Assembly (NCBI GenBank): GCA_015232365.1
Contig: JADFZU010000014.1
Location: 1-55,375, forward strand
From: Magnetococcales bacterium
GTDB lineage: Bacteria > Pseudomonadota > Magnetococcia > Magnetococcales > JADFYX01
Reading direction: 5' to 3'
Length of the DNA stretch: 55,375 nt
How positions within the stretch are numbered: position 1 is the first letter of the stretch; each line of letters starts with the position of its first letter. Position numbers and translations under genes: made by a program. Of this stretch, positions 44,348 through 53,442 are shown one piece after another. The notes under the pieces were generated by a model. The model ran no database searches and was not told the DNA's origin. It saw only the letters and a program-made list of their open reading frames with translations.

Positions 44348-44509
44348 CCAGATACGGCAGTTGTTCTTACATCATTGGCACAGCCTCTTGATTCACTTGG
44401 CAAATCAGAAAAAAGTCTCATCACCAACAAGGTGACTTCTATTTTTCCTGATTCACAAGACAAACCAATATGTTATGCCATTAATGCACCCATAATTGCC
44501 GAATCTGGG
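44348..44509. repeat. Palindromic intergenic repeat, copy 4 (long form)
   Basis: This ~162-bp imperfect palindrome is within the 374-bp gap between the lipase and PilZ genes. The left arm begins CCAGATACGGCAGTTGTT; the right arm on the reverse strand begins CCCAGATTCGGCAATTAT. Both then give GGCAYA and TTGATTCA-type sequences and a shared AATCAGAAAAA block, with a central GTC...GAC hairpin. The core CAAACCAATATGTTATGCC is identical to copy 1. The remaining ~190 bp of the gap hold only AT-rich sequence. Confidence 0.8.
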
Positions 44510-44702
44510 TAATAAACTGTTATCCAGTTTTTCAATAAAAAGTCCTTTTAGTGATGCAGAACAGGCACGATATGTGCTTGGTGTCTTGTAAGACAATCTA
44601 TTTTATGTGTTTTTAGCTAAAAAATAATCTAGAAAATGCACAATCACTATTTTCTCTACACATGTTAATGTTGACAAGTGTTGGAGGTGGGGGCGTTAAC
44701 AG

Positions 44703-45563
44703 ATGGATTATATTGATTTTTTATACCAAAGTGCGACTAAGGTTTGTAAGAATAGTTTCGGTGAGCTGATAAAAGATGCTGTTTTAGTCGATGAGAAGAA
44801 AAATCTGACTCAACTGTTGACGCTGATGACAATGGAGGGAGATTTTCCCATAAATGTCAGAATTGGCAAGCAGATTTTCGATTATCACTCATTTCTTAAA
44901 CTTGATATGGTTGGTGGTCTGCAGGGGGTGAGCAACCTCTATCTGATAATCGATGCTCTTGATCCTGCTATCGGAAACTTACGAATTCGTAAAGCCACAT
45001 CAGTAATTCTCAGAATGTGCACCACACGCCATAACTTGGAGTTCAAGGTTGATTTTCTGGAGATGGTAGGGCGAAATATCCTAAAACTATCTTTTCCAGA
45101 AAATATTATCATACGTACCGAAAAAAGATCAGCAGTTCGAGTTTCGATTGATAAAAAATGTAGCCTCTCTTGTACTGTTACCCGTAAAGCAGGAATTACC
45201 TTTCCGGTAAAAATTATCAATATCAGCAGCGGAGGCCTGTTTTTTCAGCCTACTGGTAAGCTGCCATCTATTATTGATGGTGGAAAAATCGTCTGCAATT
45301 TTAAGTGGAAGTCGCAAAATATTCGCTGTAATACCAAAGCAGTAATTATAGAACGGGTGAGCATTGATGAGGTCGTCTACTACCGCTGCCGTTTTGTTTT
45401 TGAGCAGTATGACTCTGCAATGCGTGATTTGGAAGCTATGGTAGCTACAGCACAACTAAGGCAGATACAGCGTCGTCGGGAGATGTTCAAGGATTTTAAA
45501 ACCCCTACTGAAATTGGTGCTAGTAGCAAGGGTCGAGTATCCAAGAATAGTAAGGATAAATAG
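44703..45563 (+). CDS. PilZ-domain protein (c-di-GMP receptor-like)
   Basis: The 286-residue protein has an N-terminal YcgR-like flagellar-brake-type domain (about 1-135) and a PilZ domain. The c-di-GMP motifs are RSAVR (Arg142 and Arg146) and NISSGG (Asn173, Ser175, Gly178). ATG 44703 follows a GGAGG site. The C-terminus is basic (RQIQRRREMFKDFK). It probably senses c-di-GMP and controls motility or surface behaviour. It converges on the phage-like trio with a 6-bp gap. Confidence 0.88.
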   Translation: MDYIDFLYQSATKVCKNSFGELIKDAVLVDEKKNLTQLLTLMTMEGDFPINVRIGKQIFDYHSFLKLDMVGGLQGVSNLYLIIDALDPAIGNLRIRKATSVILRMCTTRHNLEFKVDFLEMVGRNILKLSFPENIIIRTEKRSAVRVSIDKKCSLSCTVTRKAGITFPVKIINISSGGLFFQPTGKLPSIIDGGKIVCNFKWKSQNIRCNTKAVIIERVSIDEVVYYRCRFVFEQYDSAMRDLEAMVATAQLRQIQRRREMFKDFKTPTEIGASSKGRVSKNSKDK

Positions 45564-45569
45564 CCTTGT

Positions 45570-45824
45570 CTAACCGTGATGGTTAAAGAGATTTCTAAAA
45601 ACATGGCCTAAAATACCAACGACCACTCCAACCATGCCTCCTGCTACAAGTCCGTTAAGAGCTGCTTTTTTTTCAACATTACGAAGACGCTCATCTAACT
45701 TGTTCATCCATTTTGACTGCTCTTGTTGTCGGCGTTGAATAGCCTCTAATATTCCCTCCATCTTACCTGTACTCAAGAGCAGGTCGTGAAGAATATCCAT
45801 CTGCTGGTTTGTGCGATTATTCAT
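45570..45824 (-). CDS. Phage-type small membrane protein with coiled coil
   Basis: 84 residues: a helical, coiled-coil-prone region (about 18-55, EGILEAIQRRQQEQSKWMNKLDE would be its core) followed by one hydrophobic segment (about 57-77, rich in Gly and Val) and a short His-containing tail. Such proteins occur in phage lysis modules. Its ATG overlaps the preceding stop by 4 bp. Role (accessory holin or spanin-like) is inferred from position and shape only. Confidence 0.65.
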   Translation of the reverse strand: MNNRTNQQMDILHDLLLSTGKMEGILEAIQRRQQEQSKWMNKLDERLRNVEKKAALNGLVAGGMVGVVVGILGHVFRNLFNHHG

Positions 45825-46015
45825 TTGATTCCATCCGTTGTAAATATTCCAATTAATCCTGATAATCCTACGCCAAGCGTAAGAATATGTTTAAATGTAT
45901 CTGGTGATATGGTGATAAAAAATGTGCTCATAAATAGAGCTACTCCACGCCATGTTGATGGCATTTTATTCTCGAAATAGTAACTATCATAATTCCACTC
46001 CTGAAATATGCTCAT
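45821..46015 (-). CDS. Holin-like small membrane protein
   Basis: 64 residues with two hydrophobic segments, WRGVALFMSTFFITI and ILTLGVGLSGLIGIFTTD, separated by SPDTFKH. STWRGVA plus SGLIGIFTTD is a common pattern of phage holin-like proteins that follow endolysin-type genes. The ATG at 46015 lies 29 bp inside the upstream gene; an in-frame ATG 17 codons later (MPSTWRG) would also give the pattern. Confidence 0.65.
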   Translation of the reverse strand: MSIFQEWNYDSYYFENKMPSTWRGVALFMSTFFITISPDTFKHILTLGVGLSGLIGIFTTDGIK

Positions 46016-46514
46016 GCCAGCTCTTGATAAAACCGGACTCTCTGCCTCTGCCGGCAGGAGTGTTGTAATATTTTTTCCAATATGCAGCTAAGCCGACAAT
46101 ATCGTCAGATTTAGGCAGAGGTTCTGCTACCCGTCTATAGTGCAAACGGCACATTACAGTTGCTAACATCAAATCGCTAATCATCTCTTCTGGTTCTGGC
46201 TCCATAGGCCAGCGAAGAGCAAGGTTATTGGTAATCTCAGGGTGAAAGCGGAGATAGTTCTGCCATATATCACGATAGGTTGCAGGCTCCATCTGAAAAA
46301 CCCCCAAGGCTGGTCCACTGCCAAGTTGATGGAGGTATCGTCCCAAACCAGACTCTTGTGCCGCAGTGCCGAGGAGTAACAGTTCAGCAGATGGAGTAGA
46401 CATTTTTATCAAATTTAAAGCTGGACGGATGATATATTTACAAAACTGTGCTGGGTCTATTCCCATGGCTTTTGCTCCATAGTTTCTTAAATCTCTAATA
46501 TAATTAAGAAACAA
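45987..46514 (-). CDS. Phage-type lysozyme/transglycosylase-like protein
   Basis: 175 residues with an SLT-like core: LLLGTAAQESGLGRYLHQ contains a catalytic-type Glu in AAQESG, and GPALGVFQMEPATYRDIW is the conserved substrate-cleft segment. VAEPLPKSDDIVGLAAYWKKYYNTPAGRG resembles the C-terminal part of proteins encoded by Mu-like and other tailed phages. No signal peptide. It leads a three-gene unit with the holin-like and coiled-coil proteins. Endolysin activity is inferred. Confidence 0.72.
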   Translation of the reverse strand: MFLNYIRDLRNYGAKAMGIDPAQFCKYIIRPALNLIKMSTPSAELLLLGTAAQESGLGRYLHQLGSGPALGVFQMEPATYRDIWQNYLRFHPEITNNLALRWPMEPEPEEMISDLMLATVMCRLHYRRVAEPLPKSDDIVGLAAYWKKYYNTPAGRGRESGFIKSWHEHISGVEL

Positions 46515-46617
46515 ATAAGCATATTGCCGGAGGAATAACCCCGTGACACTTTTCAGCAGTGGTGTAGTAAAAGAGTTTGTTTATAAGATTGATTTGGGAG
46601 TGGTGTGTGTCTCTTGG

Positions 46618-48468
46618 TCAATCAAGGGTAAAAGAATCTTTATAATCCTTAATCAGTGCAGAGTCCTGCTCCTCTTTTCTCAATAGGCAGTTGCCTACAG
46701 CCAGGCTCTCAATTCCGGTTCCCATAAAACAGTTAAAAGCATCTTCAGGGGAGCCGACTATTGGTTCGCCACGGACATTAAAGCTGGTATTAACCAGCAG
46801 TGGGCAGCCGGTTAACTTTTTAAATTGGCTGATAAGAGCATGGAATCTAGGATTTGTCTCTTTGTGGACAGTCTGAATCCTGGCCGAGTAGTCAACATGG
46901 GTAACTGCAGGAATATCTGAACGGGGTACGTTTAGTTTATCTATTCCAAACCTGGCCTCCTCTTCTGCAGTCATTTTCAGGCGGCGTTTTTCAACCACGC
47001 CATCCACTAGTAGCATATAGGGGCTGGCCCCGTTTAGCTCAAACCATTGATTAACATCTTCAGCCAGTATTGATGGTGCAAAAGGGCGGAAAGACTCTCT
47101 AAATTTTACTTTCAGGTTTAATATGGACTGCATATCGGCCGAACGTGGATCACCAAGTATTGATCTGGCTCCCAATGCTCTAGGGCCAAACTCCATACGG
47201 CCTTGGAACCATCCCAACGCCCTGCCTGCCTCTATATCTTTTGCACACTGGCTGAATAGTTCGTTGTCATCCAATACTGTGAATTTGGCTCCCAGGGCCA
47301 ATAGCCTATCTTCAATTTCGCTTTGAGAGAACTCCGGGCCAAGGTATGATCCAGCCATGTGGTCTGTAAAGGCTGAGTTTTTTTTGGTAAGATCTGGCCT
47401 GGGTTGGCCGCAGTGCCAGTAATAGGCTGCCAAAGCCGCTCCAAGTGCTCCTCCCGCATCTCCTGCTGCTGGTTGAATCCAGAGTTTTTCCACATGACCA
47501 TCACGGAGTATTTTACCGTTAGCTACACAGTTTAAAGCTACACCACCTGCCAAACAGAGATTTTTAGTGCCGCTCTCTTTAATAATGTTCCTACTCAGAC
47601 GTAGAGCTGCCTCCTCTATAACAACCTGTACTGAAGCGGCTAAATCCATATGTTTTTGGGTTAGAAGCTCTTCTGGTTGACGTGGTGGGCCATCAAAAAG
47701 GTTGTGGAATTTTTCACTGGTCATGGTCAGGCCAGTGCAGTAGTTGAAATATTTCATATCCAAGCGGAAACTACCGTCTGGTTTAAGGTCTATTAAATTA
47801 TCAAATATTTTCTGTGCATATTTTGGCTCGCCGTAAGGGGCCAGTCCCATAACCTTATACTCACCAGAATTTACCCTAAAACCAGTATAGTAGGTGAAAG
47901 CTGAATAGAGCAGTCCTAAAGAGTGGGGAAAGTGGATCTCACGGGTTAGATCCAATCGGTTGCCATGGCCAAGCCATGCTGATGTAGTGCTCCACTCACC
48001 TACACCATCCAGGGTTAAAATTGCTGCTTTGGTAAATGGTGAAGGGTAAAATGCACTGGCAGCATGGCTTTGATGATGTTCGGTAAAGAGAATTTGTTGC
48101 CCATTTTCAAAATTGGGGTCCATGCTTATCAGGGCATCGGTTAGCATCTTTTTTTGAAACAGTTTCTCTTTAACCCAGACCAGCATTGATTGGCGAAATG
48201 AGGAGAACCCCTGGGGAGCAAAAGCCAGATAGGTCTCAATAAGCCGTTCAAACTTTAAGAAAGGTTTATCATAAAAGACCACATGATCCAGAGCGGTCAG
48301 GGAAACTCCTTCCTGGTCTAGGCAAAATTGAATAGCCTGTCTGGGAAACCCAGAGTCATGTTTTTTTCTTGTAAAACGCTCTTCCTGAGCCGCTGCGACG
48401 ATCACGCCATCCTTAATCAGTGCCGCTGCACTATCATGATAATAGGCAGATATCCCCAAGATTCTCAT
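46618..48468 (-). CDS. NodU/CmcH-type carbamoyltransferase
   Basis: These enzymes transfer a carbamoyl group from carbamoyl phosphate to sugar or natural-product hydroxyls. The 616-residue protein has an ASKHA-fold N-terminal domain (ILGISAYYHDSAAALI; HHQSHAASAFYPS with metal-binding histidines) and a Sua5-like C-terminal domain (GRMEFGPRALGARSILGDPR; FRPFAPSI). The length is normal. The ATG shares a base with the DUF5989 stop (TAATG), so the two are coupled. The target is unknown; the link to lptFG suggests a surface glycan. Confidence 0.92.
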   Translation of the reverse strand: MRILGISAYYHDSAAALIKDGVIVAAAQEERFTRKKHDSGFPRQAIQFCLDQEGVSLTALDHVVFYDKPFLKFERLIETYLAFAPQGFSSFRQSMLVWVKEKLFQKKMLTDALISMDPNFENGQQILFTEHHQSHAASAFYPSPFTKAAILTLDGVGEWSTTSAWLGHGNRLDLTREIHFPHSLGLLYSAFTYYTGFRVNSGEYKVMGLAPYGEPKYAQKIFDNLIDLKPDGSFRLDMKYFNYCTGLTMTSEKFHNLFDGPPRQPEELLTQKHMDLAASVQVVIEEAALRLSRNIIKESGTKNLCLAGGVALNCVANGKILRDGHVEKLWIQPAAGDAGGALGAALAAYYWHCGQPRPDLTKKNSAFTDHMAGSYLGPEFSQSEIEDRLLALGAKFTVLDDNELFSQCAKDIEAGRALGWFQGRMEFGPRALGARSILGDPRSADMQSILNLKVKFRESFRPFAPSILAEDVNQWFELNGASPYMLLVDGVVEKRRLKMTAEEEARFGIDKLNVPRSDIPAVTHVDYSARIQTVHKETNPRFHALISQFKKLTGCPLLVNTSFNVRGEPIVGSPEDAFNCFMGTGIESLAVGNCLLRKEEQDSALIKDYKDSFTLD

Positions 48469-48617
48469 TAAAACAGCGTGTAGATAAACGGTGCTACAGC
48501 CGAGCCTTGAGTGAAGACAATTAGTCCTCCTAAAAGTAGGGCAACCAGAAAAATAGGTAGAAGCCAGAATTTTTTTCTAACCCGCATAAATGCCCATAAC
48601 TCAGTTAGAAAAGACAT
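48468..48617 (-). CDS. DUF5989 small membrane protein
   Basis: This 49-residue protein fits the DUF5989 family, short membrane proteins found beside SxtJ and carbamoyltransferases. It reads MSFLTELWAFMRVRKKFWLL, then a single hydrophobic segment and the end GSAVAPFIYTLF, which is the family pattern. The ATG at 48617 follows a strong AGGAGG site. It ends overlapping the carbamoyltransferase start and lies 13 bp after sxtJ. Function unknown. Confidence 0.85.
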   Translation of the reverse strand: MSFLTELWAFMRVRKKFWLLPIFLVALLLGGLIVFTQGSAVAPFIYTLF

Positions 48618-48630
48618 GATATACCTCCTG

Positions 48631-49029
48631 TTAGAACTGCTGTTTCATTGAATCTGGTGTGGGACCGGACTGTTCTCTGGTTATCCAGTAACTTGTAGCC
48701 TTTTTTTCAAAGGCCAGTTGTAGTGGACGTTTTCCAGAGATACGCATTAATATTGCTATAGGAGATATAATAACAAAGAAAAATATCCCCATGAAAATAG
48801 GCTCAGTGATTTTATTTAACAGAAGACCAAACCTGGTCCATAGCCGATTGAGGGGGGCTAGAACTCCAGGTTTGATTAAAGAGATGAGCAGAAAAAAAGT
48901 TGCTATAACAACTGCCCATATTTGTGGTGCTTCCCCACGGTCAAAGTAGGGCCATATGGCAATAACCGTGAAGAGTACAGTAAATACCAGGCCGAAGCTT
49001 TTATCAGATGATGGTTGAATATCACCCAA
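48631..49029 (-). CDS. SxtJ-family membrane protein
   Basis: The 132-residue protein has about three hydrophobic segments and the family region RLWTRFGLLLNKITEPIFMG with LMRISGKRPLQL after the last segment. SxtJ-like proteins accompany carbamoyltransferases in saxitoxin and other clusters; their role is not known. The TTG at 49029 is used: GGAGA lies inside the last codons of lptG, 5 bp before this gene, so translation probably depends on lptG. Confidence 0.85.
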   Translation of the reverse strand: MGDIQPSSDKSFGLVFTVLFTVIAIWPYFDRGEAPQIWAVVIATFFLLISLIKPGVLAPLNRLWTRFGLLLNKITEPIFMGIFFFVIISPIAILMRISGKRPLQLAFEKKATSYWITREQSGPTPDSMKQQF

Positions 49030-49034
49030 CTTTT

Positions 49035-50123
49035 TTAATCTCCACGTTTTGGTTCGGCAAGATGGAGAAAGAGAAAGCCACCAATACCCATAAATATGAC
49101 TACTGGTGCAGCAGCAGCCAGAGCAGGAGGCAGACGACCGCCCAAACCAAGTGCAGTTGACAGATCTACCAGGACAAACATGGCAAAACCCAAAATCAGG
49201 CCGAAAAACACCGATTTTCCCACACCGCCTTGCCGTGGCAGGCGGTGGGTAAAGGGGAAGGCCAATAAAATAGCGGCAATTGTGGTTAGGGGATCAGCCA
49301 GCTTGCGGTACAGCAATACCCAGTGTGTTGTGGCATTAGCACCCTCCCGTTGCAGTCTTTCAGCCAGCACCCGTAGCTGGTTGATTGAGAGAAATTTGGG
49401 ATTGTCTGGTTTTTCCCCTAAAATATTTGGGTCTAACAACACCCGCCAAGGCCGGTTTTTAAAGGTGACAGCTTGTACGGATCCGCCAAAAACATACTCA
49501 GTGCCATCATTTAACCACCAGCGGTTTACGTCATAGACAGCTTTTTTTGCCTCAATACGGCTTACCAAGTGACGGTCATCATCGAAGCGGAAGACAATAA
49601 CGTCACTTAAACTCTGTTCGTTAACGTCACTGGTTCTGGCGTGGATGATTTGCTTGTCACTGCGATACCAGATTTTACCTGATTCGGTAACAGTGGAGAC
49701 GTTGCGATCAATAAAATAGTCCTCAATAGCGTAATAGGCTCTATTGGTGAGGGGGATGATTTGATCCTGTAAAATTACATGGAGTGCAGCAATCACAACT
49801 CCACCAATTAGAAATGGGATCAAGATTCTATAGAGTGAAACACCGCTAGCCCGCATAACGGTAATTTCATTTTGCCGGGATAGGCGGGTTAAGACCACCA
49901 GGGTAGTCAGAAGGGCTATTGATGGTAGTAACATGGTGACAAATGACGGTAGGCGTAGAACCAGAAGGAGAAACATGTCTCCCCAGTTAAAGTTTGCCTT
50001 TTCAGAGAAACGGCGGATGCCTTCGACCCCGTCAATCAAAAAAAACAGGGCAACAAAAATTCCCATTATCTGTAAAAATCCTTGCAAAAATAGCTGCAGG
50101 AGATAGTGAAAAAGTATTGGCAT
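49035..50123 (-). CDS. lptG: LPS export permease LptG
   Basis: LptG forms with LptF and LptB the ABC transporter that extracts LPS from the inner membrane. It has 362 residues with six membrane segments in two groups and a central periplasmic beta-jellyroll domain (about 100-270). Family marks are SRQNEITVMRASGVSLYRIL and the end PLTTIAAILLAFPF. It starts 1 bp after the lptF stop. Which of the pair is LptF or LptG is set by order and size. Confidence 0.92.
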   Translation of the reverse strand: MPILFHYLLQLFLQGFLQIMGIFVALFFLIDGVEGIRRFSEKANFNWGDMFLLLVLRLPSFVTMLLPSIALLTTLVVLTRLSRQNEITVMRASGVSLYRILIPFLIGGVVIAALHVILQDQIIPLTNRAYYAIEDYFIDRNVSTVTESGKIWYRSDKQIIHARTSDVNEQSLSDVIVFRFDDDRHLVSRIEAKKAVYDVNRWWLNDGTEYVFGGSVQAVTFKNRPWRVLLDPNILGEKPDNPKFLSINQLRVLAERLQREGANATTHWVLLYRKLADPLTTIAAILLAFPFTHRLPRQGGVGKSVFFGLILGFAMFVLVDLSTALGLGGRLPPALAAAAPVVIFMGIGGFLFLHLAEPKRGD

Positions 50124-50124
50124 G

Positions 50125-51303
50125 TTATTCTTGTTTTCCTATAAATGAACCTGGACGCAAAAGCTTTAGGGGCATAGATGCCATGGTGTGTACTAGCATC
50201 ATGGCAAATTTAAATGGACGGCCCCTGGCGGTATTGATAGTAATGTAGAAGGTCAAACCAATCATGATCAGAGTTGGTAGCCCATAACCGACAACTGGTG
50301 GTATCAGACCCTGTTTTGCAACAGACTCCCCTAGTGACAGGAGGAATATATGGACTATAAGGGTCAAGATTGCCATGACCAAGCCGTAACTACGTCCAGA
50401 GCGGTGGGACTGCTGCACTCCTAACGGTAGAGCCAGTATGCCTAGAATAAGCGTTGCCAACGGAAATGACCATCGTCGATGCCACTCAAGCTTGGCATCA
50501 CGGATCTGTTCTTGATCTCCGGTTGCAATAACATCATCCAAACTGGACATGCTCATCTCTTCAAGGCCCCGTTTTCGGCCCTCACTACCCATACCCAGGG
50601 ATACCCCTAGCTCCAGGTCGTAAGTGGCAAAATTTAGATGGCGGTAATGGGAGTTTTTCATCTGCTCATGACGGCTGCCATCGGTTAGGTATAGTGCGGC
50701 TTTTCCGTTTGGTAGATGGTGTAACCGGCCTTTAGCAGCAACCAGGGTAACCGGTGAATCTGGTTTGCGTTCGTCATAAATTAAAATTCCTTTGAGCACG
50801 TGATTGGTCTGCTCATGGTCGTTTATATAGATTGTCAAACCAGGAACCACACTGCTGAATGTTTGAGGTTTGAGGTTTAGGGTTGTTGATGATAGCAGGG
50901 AGATTTTGAGTTGATTAAACTGGTGAAATGAGTTTGGTACCCAGATCATCTCAAAAAACAGTGCTCCCATAGCACACACGCTGGTAAGTAAGGCTATGGG
51001 TTTTAACATTTGATAGAGGCTGACACCGCTGGCTTTCATGACAACCATCTCACTATCTTGAGACAGCCTGCCAAGTGACAGCAATATTCCGGTCAAGACC
51101 GCCATTGGCAGCACCCCGACTATGAATTGCGGAATCAGCAGGAGGCTCATCTTTCCCAATACATTGATAGAGACACCTTTATTTACCCAAAGGTCGACGA
51201 GTTGCAGGATGCGTGGCAACATCACCAAAAAGGTTAAAATAAGGAGTGCAGACAAAATGGCTGTTGCACATTCAGCAAAAAGATATCGTGATATACGGTT
51301 CAT
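50125..51303 (-). CDS. lptF: LPS export permease LptF
   Basis: LptF is the partner of LptG. It has 392 residues, an N-terminal membrane segment opening MNRISRYLFAECATAIL, the coupling region LSQDSEMVVMKASGVSLYQML, a periplasmic jellyroll and three C-terminal segments with RWSFPLATLILGILALPLG. First gene of the leftward lptF-lptG-sxtJ-DUF5989-carbamoyltransferase unit, and divergent from pepA across a 129-bp gap. Confidence 0.93.
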   Translation of the reverse strand: MNRISRYLFAECATAILSALLILTFLVMLPRILQLVDLWVNKGVSINVLGKMSLLLIPQFIVGVLPMAVLTGILLSLGRLSQDSEMVVMKASGVSLYQMLKPIALLTSVCAMGALFFEMIWVPNSFHQFNQLKISLLSSTTLNLKPQTFSSVVPGLTIYINDHEQTNHVLKGILIYDERKPDSPVTLVAAKGRLHHLPNGKAALYLTDGSRHEQMKNSHYRHLNFATYDLELGVSLGMGSEGRKRGLEEMSMSSLDDVIATGDQEQIRDAKLEWHRRWSFPLATLILGILALPLGVQQSHRSGRSYGLVMAILTLIVHIFLLSLGESVAKQGLIPPVVGYGLPTLIMIGLTFYITINTARGRPFKFAMMLVHTMASMPLKLLRPGSFIGKQE

Positions 51304-51432
51304 AACTCAATACTATAGCAATTCTATTTTAATTATGGCAGTCTTCTTGAAATCAAATTTTATGGTAACTGAATAATTTTTGAGCTTATCAACGCAAATA
51401 TGTTGTTAATTGAAGAGGTATGACTACTTGAT

Positions 51433-52959
51433 ATGAAAAATCAGATGCTTAACATTAATGTAACCAGTAGCTTGGTTGATAAATGGCGTGGTGATGTTAT
51501 AGCTGTTGCAGTTTATGACGACCAGCAGCCACAAAAATCTCTTGAAGAGTGCGGTGAGGTTGTCAGCGAAGAGGTCAAGCGGGTTTTAAAAGATCGCTGG
51601 ATAAATGGCAAAGATGGGGAGACTCTGCTTATTCCAACCCCGGCAAAGAGTGGGATTTTGGCGAAGAGGGTGCTTATTGTAGGTATGGGAGCCAGGAAGA
51701 AAGTTAATTTAGAAGGTCTTAGAGTGCTTGGTGCCCAGTTGGTTGCCGCTTGTGAAAAACACAACATTACCTCGATGAACTGTTTGATGGCTCTGGATAA
51801 ACATAACGGTATCAAACGGAATCAGGTATTGGAGTCGGTGGCCGAGGGGATCTGGCTGGGTAGTTACCGTTTTGAGCAATTTCAATCAAAAAAATCTAAG
51901 GAAGAGTCTAAACCGGTCAATCCGAAAGTGTATTTTGCTACCAGGAAGGAGCATACGGACCGGAGTAAAAAATCATTAGAAGCGGTGGCGGCTATCTGTC
52001 GAGGGGTTAATCTGGCTAGAGATCTTGGCAACTCTCCCGGTAATATTCTCAACCCGGAAACTCTGGTTGACCGGGTCAAAGTGCTTATGGAAGAGCTTCC
52101 AGTTAAGGTTACGGTTCTTAACGAAAAGGCTCTGGCTAAAAAGGGTATGAACGGTATTCTAGCGGTTGGCCAGGGTAGTGGCACTCCACCAAGGTTGATC
52201 ACCATGGAGTATAACAATGGTGGGGATAAACCGGTTTTGGCTGTGGTTGGCAAGGCTATTACCTTCGACTCTGGTGGTATCTCCATTAAACCGTCTGTAA
52301 AGATGGAGGAGATGAAGTTTGATATGTGTGGTGGGGCTGCGGTTTTGGGGTTTATGCAGGCGATAGCTCAGATGAAGTTGGAGGTTAATGTGGTGGGCAT
52401 TGTTCCCACTGCTGAAAATCTACCTTCCGGTTCTGCACAGCGTCCTGGAGATATAATAAAAACCGCCAAGGGGGTTTTTGTTGAGGTTGTCAATACTGAT
52501 GCTGAAGGGAGGTTGATTCTTGCTGACGCTCTGCACCATGCCGAATCATTTGATCCAGAGGTGATTATCGATCTTGCCACCCTTACCGGAGCCTGTGTAG
52601 TAGCTTTGGGAGCACATGCTAGTGGAATAATGGGTAACAATAGTAAACTATTGAAAAAAATCCGTAAGGTTGGTGATGGTTGTGGTGACCGGGTATGGCC
52701 TTTACCTTTGTTTGATGCTTATCAAAAGCAGATTAAATCGACAGTGGCGGATATTAAAAATGTCGGTGGTCCTGGGGGCGGCACCATTACTGCTGGTTGT
52801 TTTCTCTCCCGTTTTGTTGAAGAGGATCGAGACTGGGTACATATTGACATAGCTGGAACGGCTTGGGATATGGCAAGTTCAAAACCAAACTTTCCCAAAG
52901 GAGCGACTGGGGTTGGGGTAAGGCTATTATGTAGTTATGCAGAGAAATACTTCGCCTAA
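51433..52959 (+). CDS. pepA: Cytosol (leucyl) aminopeptidase
   Basis: This is an M17-family dinuclear-metal aminopeptidase of 508 residues. The metal-binding signatures are AITFDSGGISIKPSVKMEEMK and the NTDAEGRLILADAL motif, with GTITAGCFLSRFVEE near the C-terminus. PepA often lies divergent from lptF/lptG in Gram-negative genomes, as here. It is followed by the first paired-hairpin element, whose first stem may be the terminator. Confidence 0.97.
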   Translation: MKNQMLNINVTSSLVDKWRGDVIAVAVYDDQQPQKSLEECGEVVSEEVKRVLKDRWINGKDGETLLIPTPAKSGILAKRVLIVGMGARKKVNLEGLRVLGAQLVAACEKHNITSMNCLMALDKHNGIKRNQVLESVAEGIWLGSYRFEQFQSKKSKEESKPVNPKVYFATRKEHTDRSKKSLEAVAAICRGVNLARDLGNSPGNILNPETLVDRVKVLMEELPVKVTVLNEKALAKKGMNGILAVGQGSGTPPRLITMEYNNGGDKPVLAVVGKAITFDSGGISIKPSVKMEEMKFDMCGGAAVLGFMQAIAQMKLEVNVVGIVPTAENLPSGSAQRPGDIIKTAKGVFVEVVNTDAEGRLILADALHHAESFDPEVIIDLATLTGACVVALGAHASGIMGNNSKLLKKIRKVGDGCGDRVWPLPLFDAYQKQIKSTVADIKNVGGPGGGTITAGCFLSRFVEEDRDWVHIDIAGTAWDMASSKPNFPKGATGVGVRLLCSYAEKYFA

Positions 52960-52963
52960 AAAA

Positions 52964-53106
52964 AAGGGGGCACCCCCCCCCCTTAAAATTAATAGGGGTG
53001 CAGGGGAGCTTGCTTCCCTGCCGGGTTTGGGCAGCGCCCAAGGTTTTGCTGTTAAGTTTTTAAAATTTAAAAGCGTGGGGGTTTGGGGGCCTGCAAGGCC
53101 TCCCAA
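52964..53106 (+). repeat. Paired-hairpin element, copy A (after pepA)
   Basis: Four hairpins occur in 143 bp. AAGGGGG pairs with a C run ending at 52984, which could terminate pepA. GCAGGGGAGC/GCTTCCCTGC spans 53000-53021. TTGGGC/GCCCAA spans 53027-53041. TTGGGGGCCT/AGGCCTCCCAA spans 53083-53106 with one mismatch. The second and third, joined by CGGGT, match copy B. The rest of the gap to 53442 is AT-rich, with no supported gene. Confidence 0.7.
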
Positions 53107-53442
53107 GGTTATACTTTTCTGGAGCCGTTTAAGTATGAATTTACTGAGTGCCCGGTAATATGGTTTATGCTGAGTTATCTATATTGTATTTATAGTTTAA
53201 ATTATATATCAACAATAACTACAACAAACTAATCAAAGTGTATTTTTGATCGCTTTAACCACAAATAAAAGTGAATATTTGTGCACTGTTTAGGAGTTTT
53301 TTAAATTCATCAACTCTTTCTCCATTCTTTTTTATGTAGCTATTTCGAGAAGTTCCACCAGAGTCTGTTTTTGTAAAATATTGTGTAATTTTCTACTATA
53401 AACATTGTTTATAGGCTTTACCTATATAAAAACCACCAAGGT

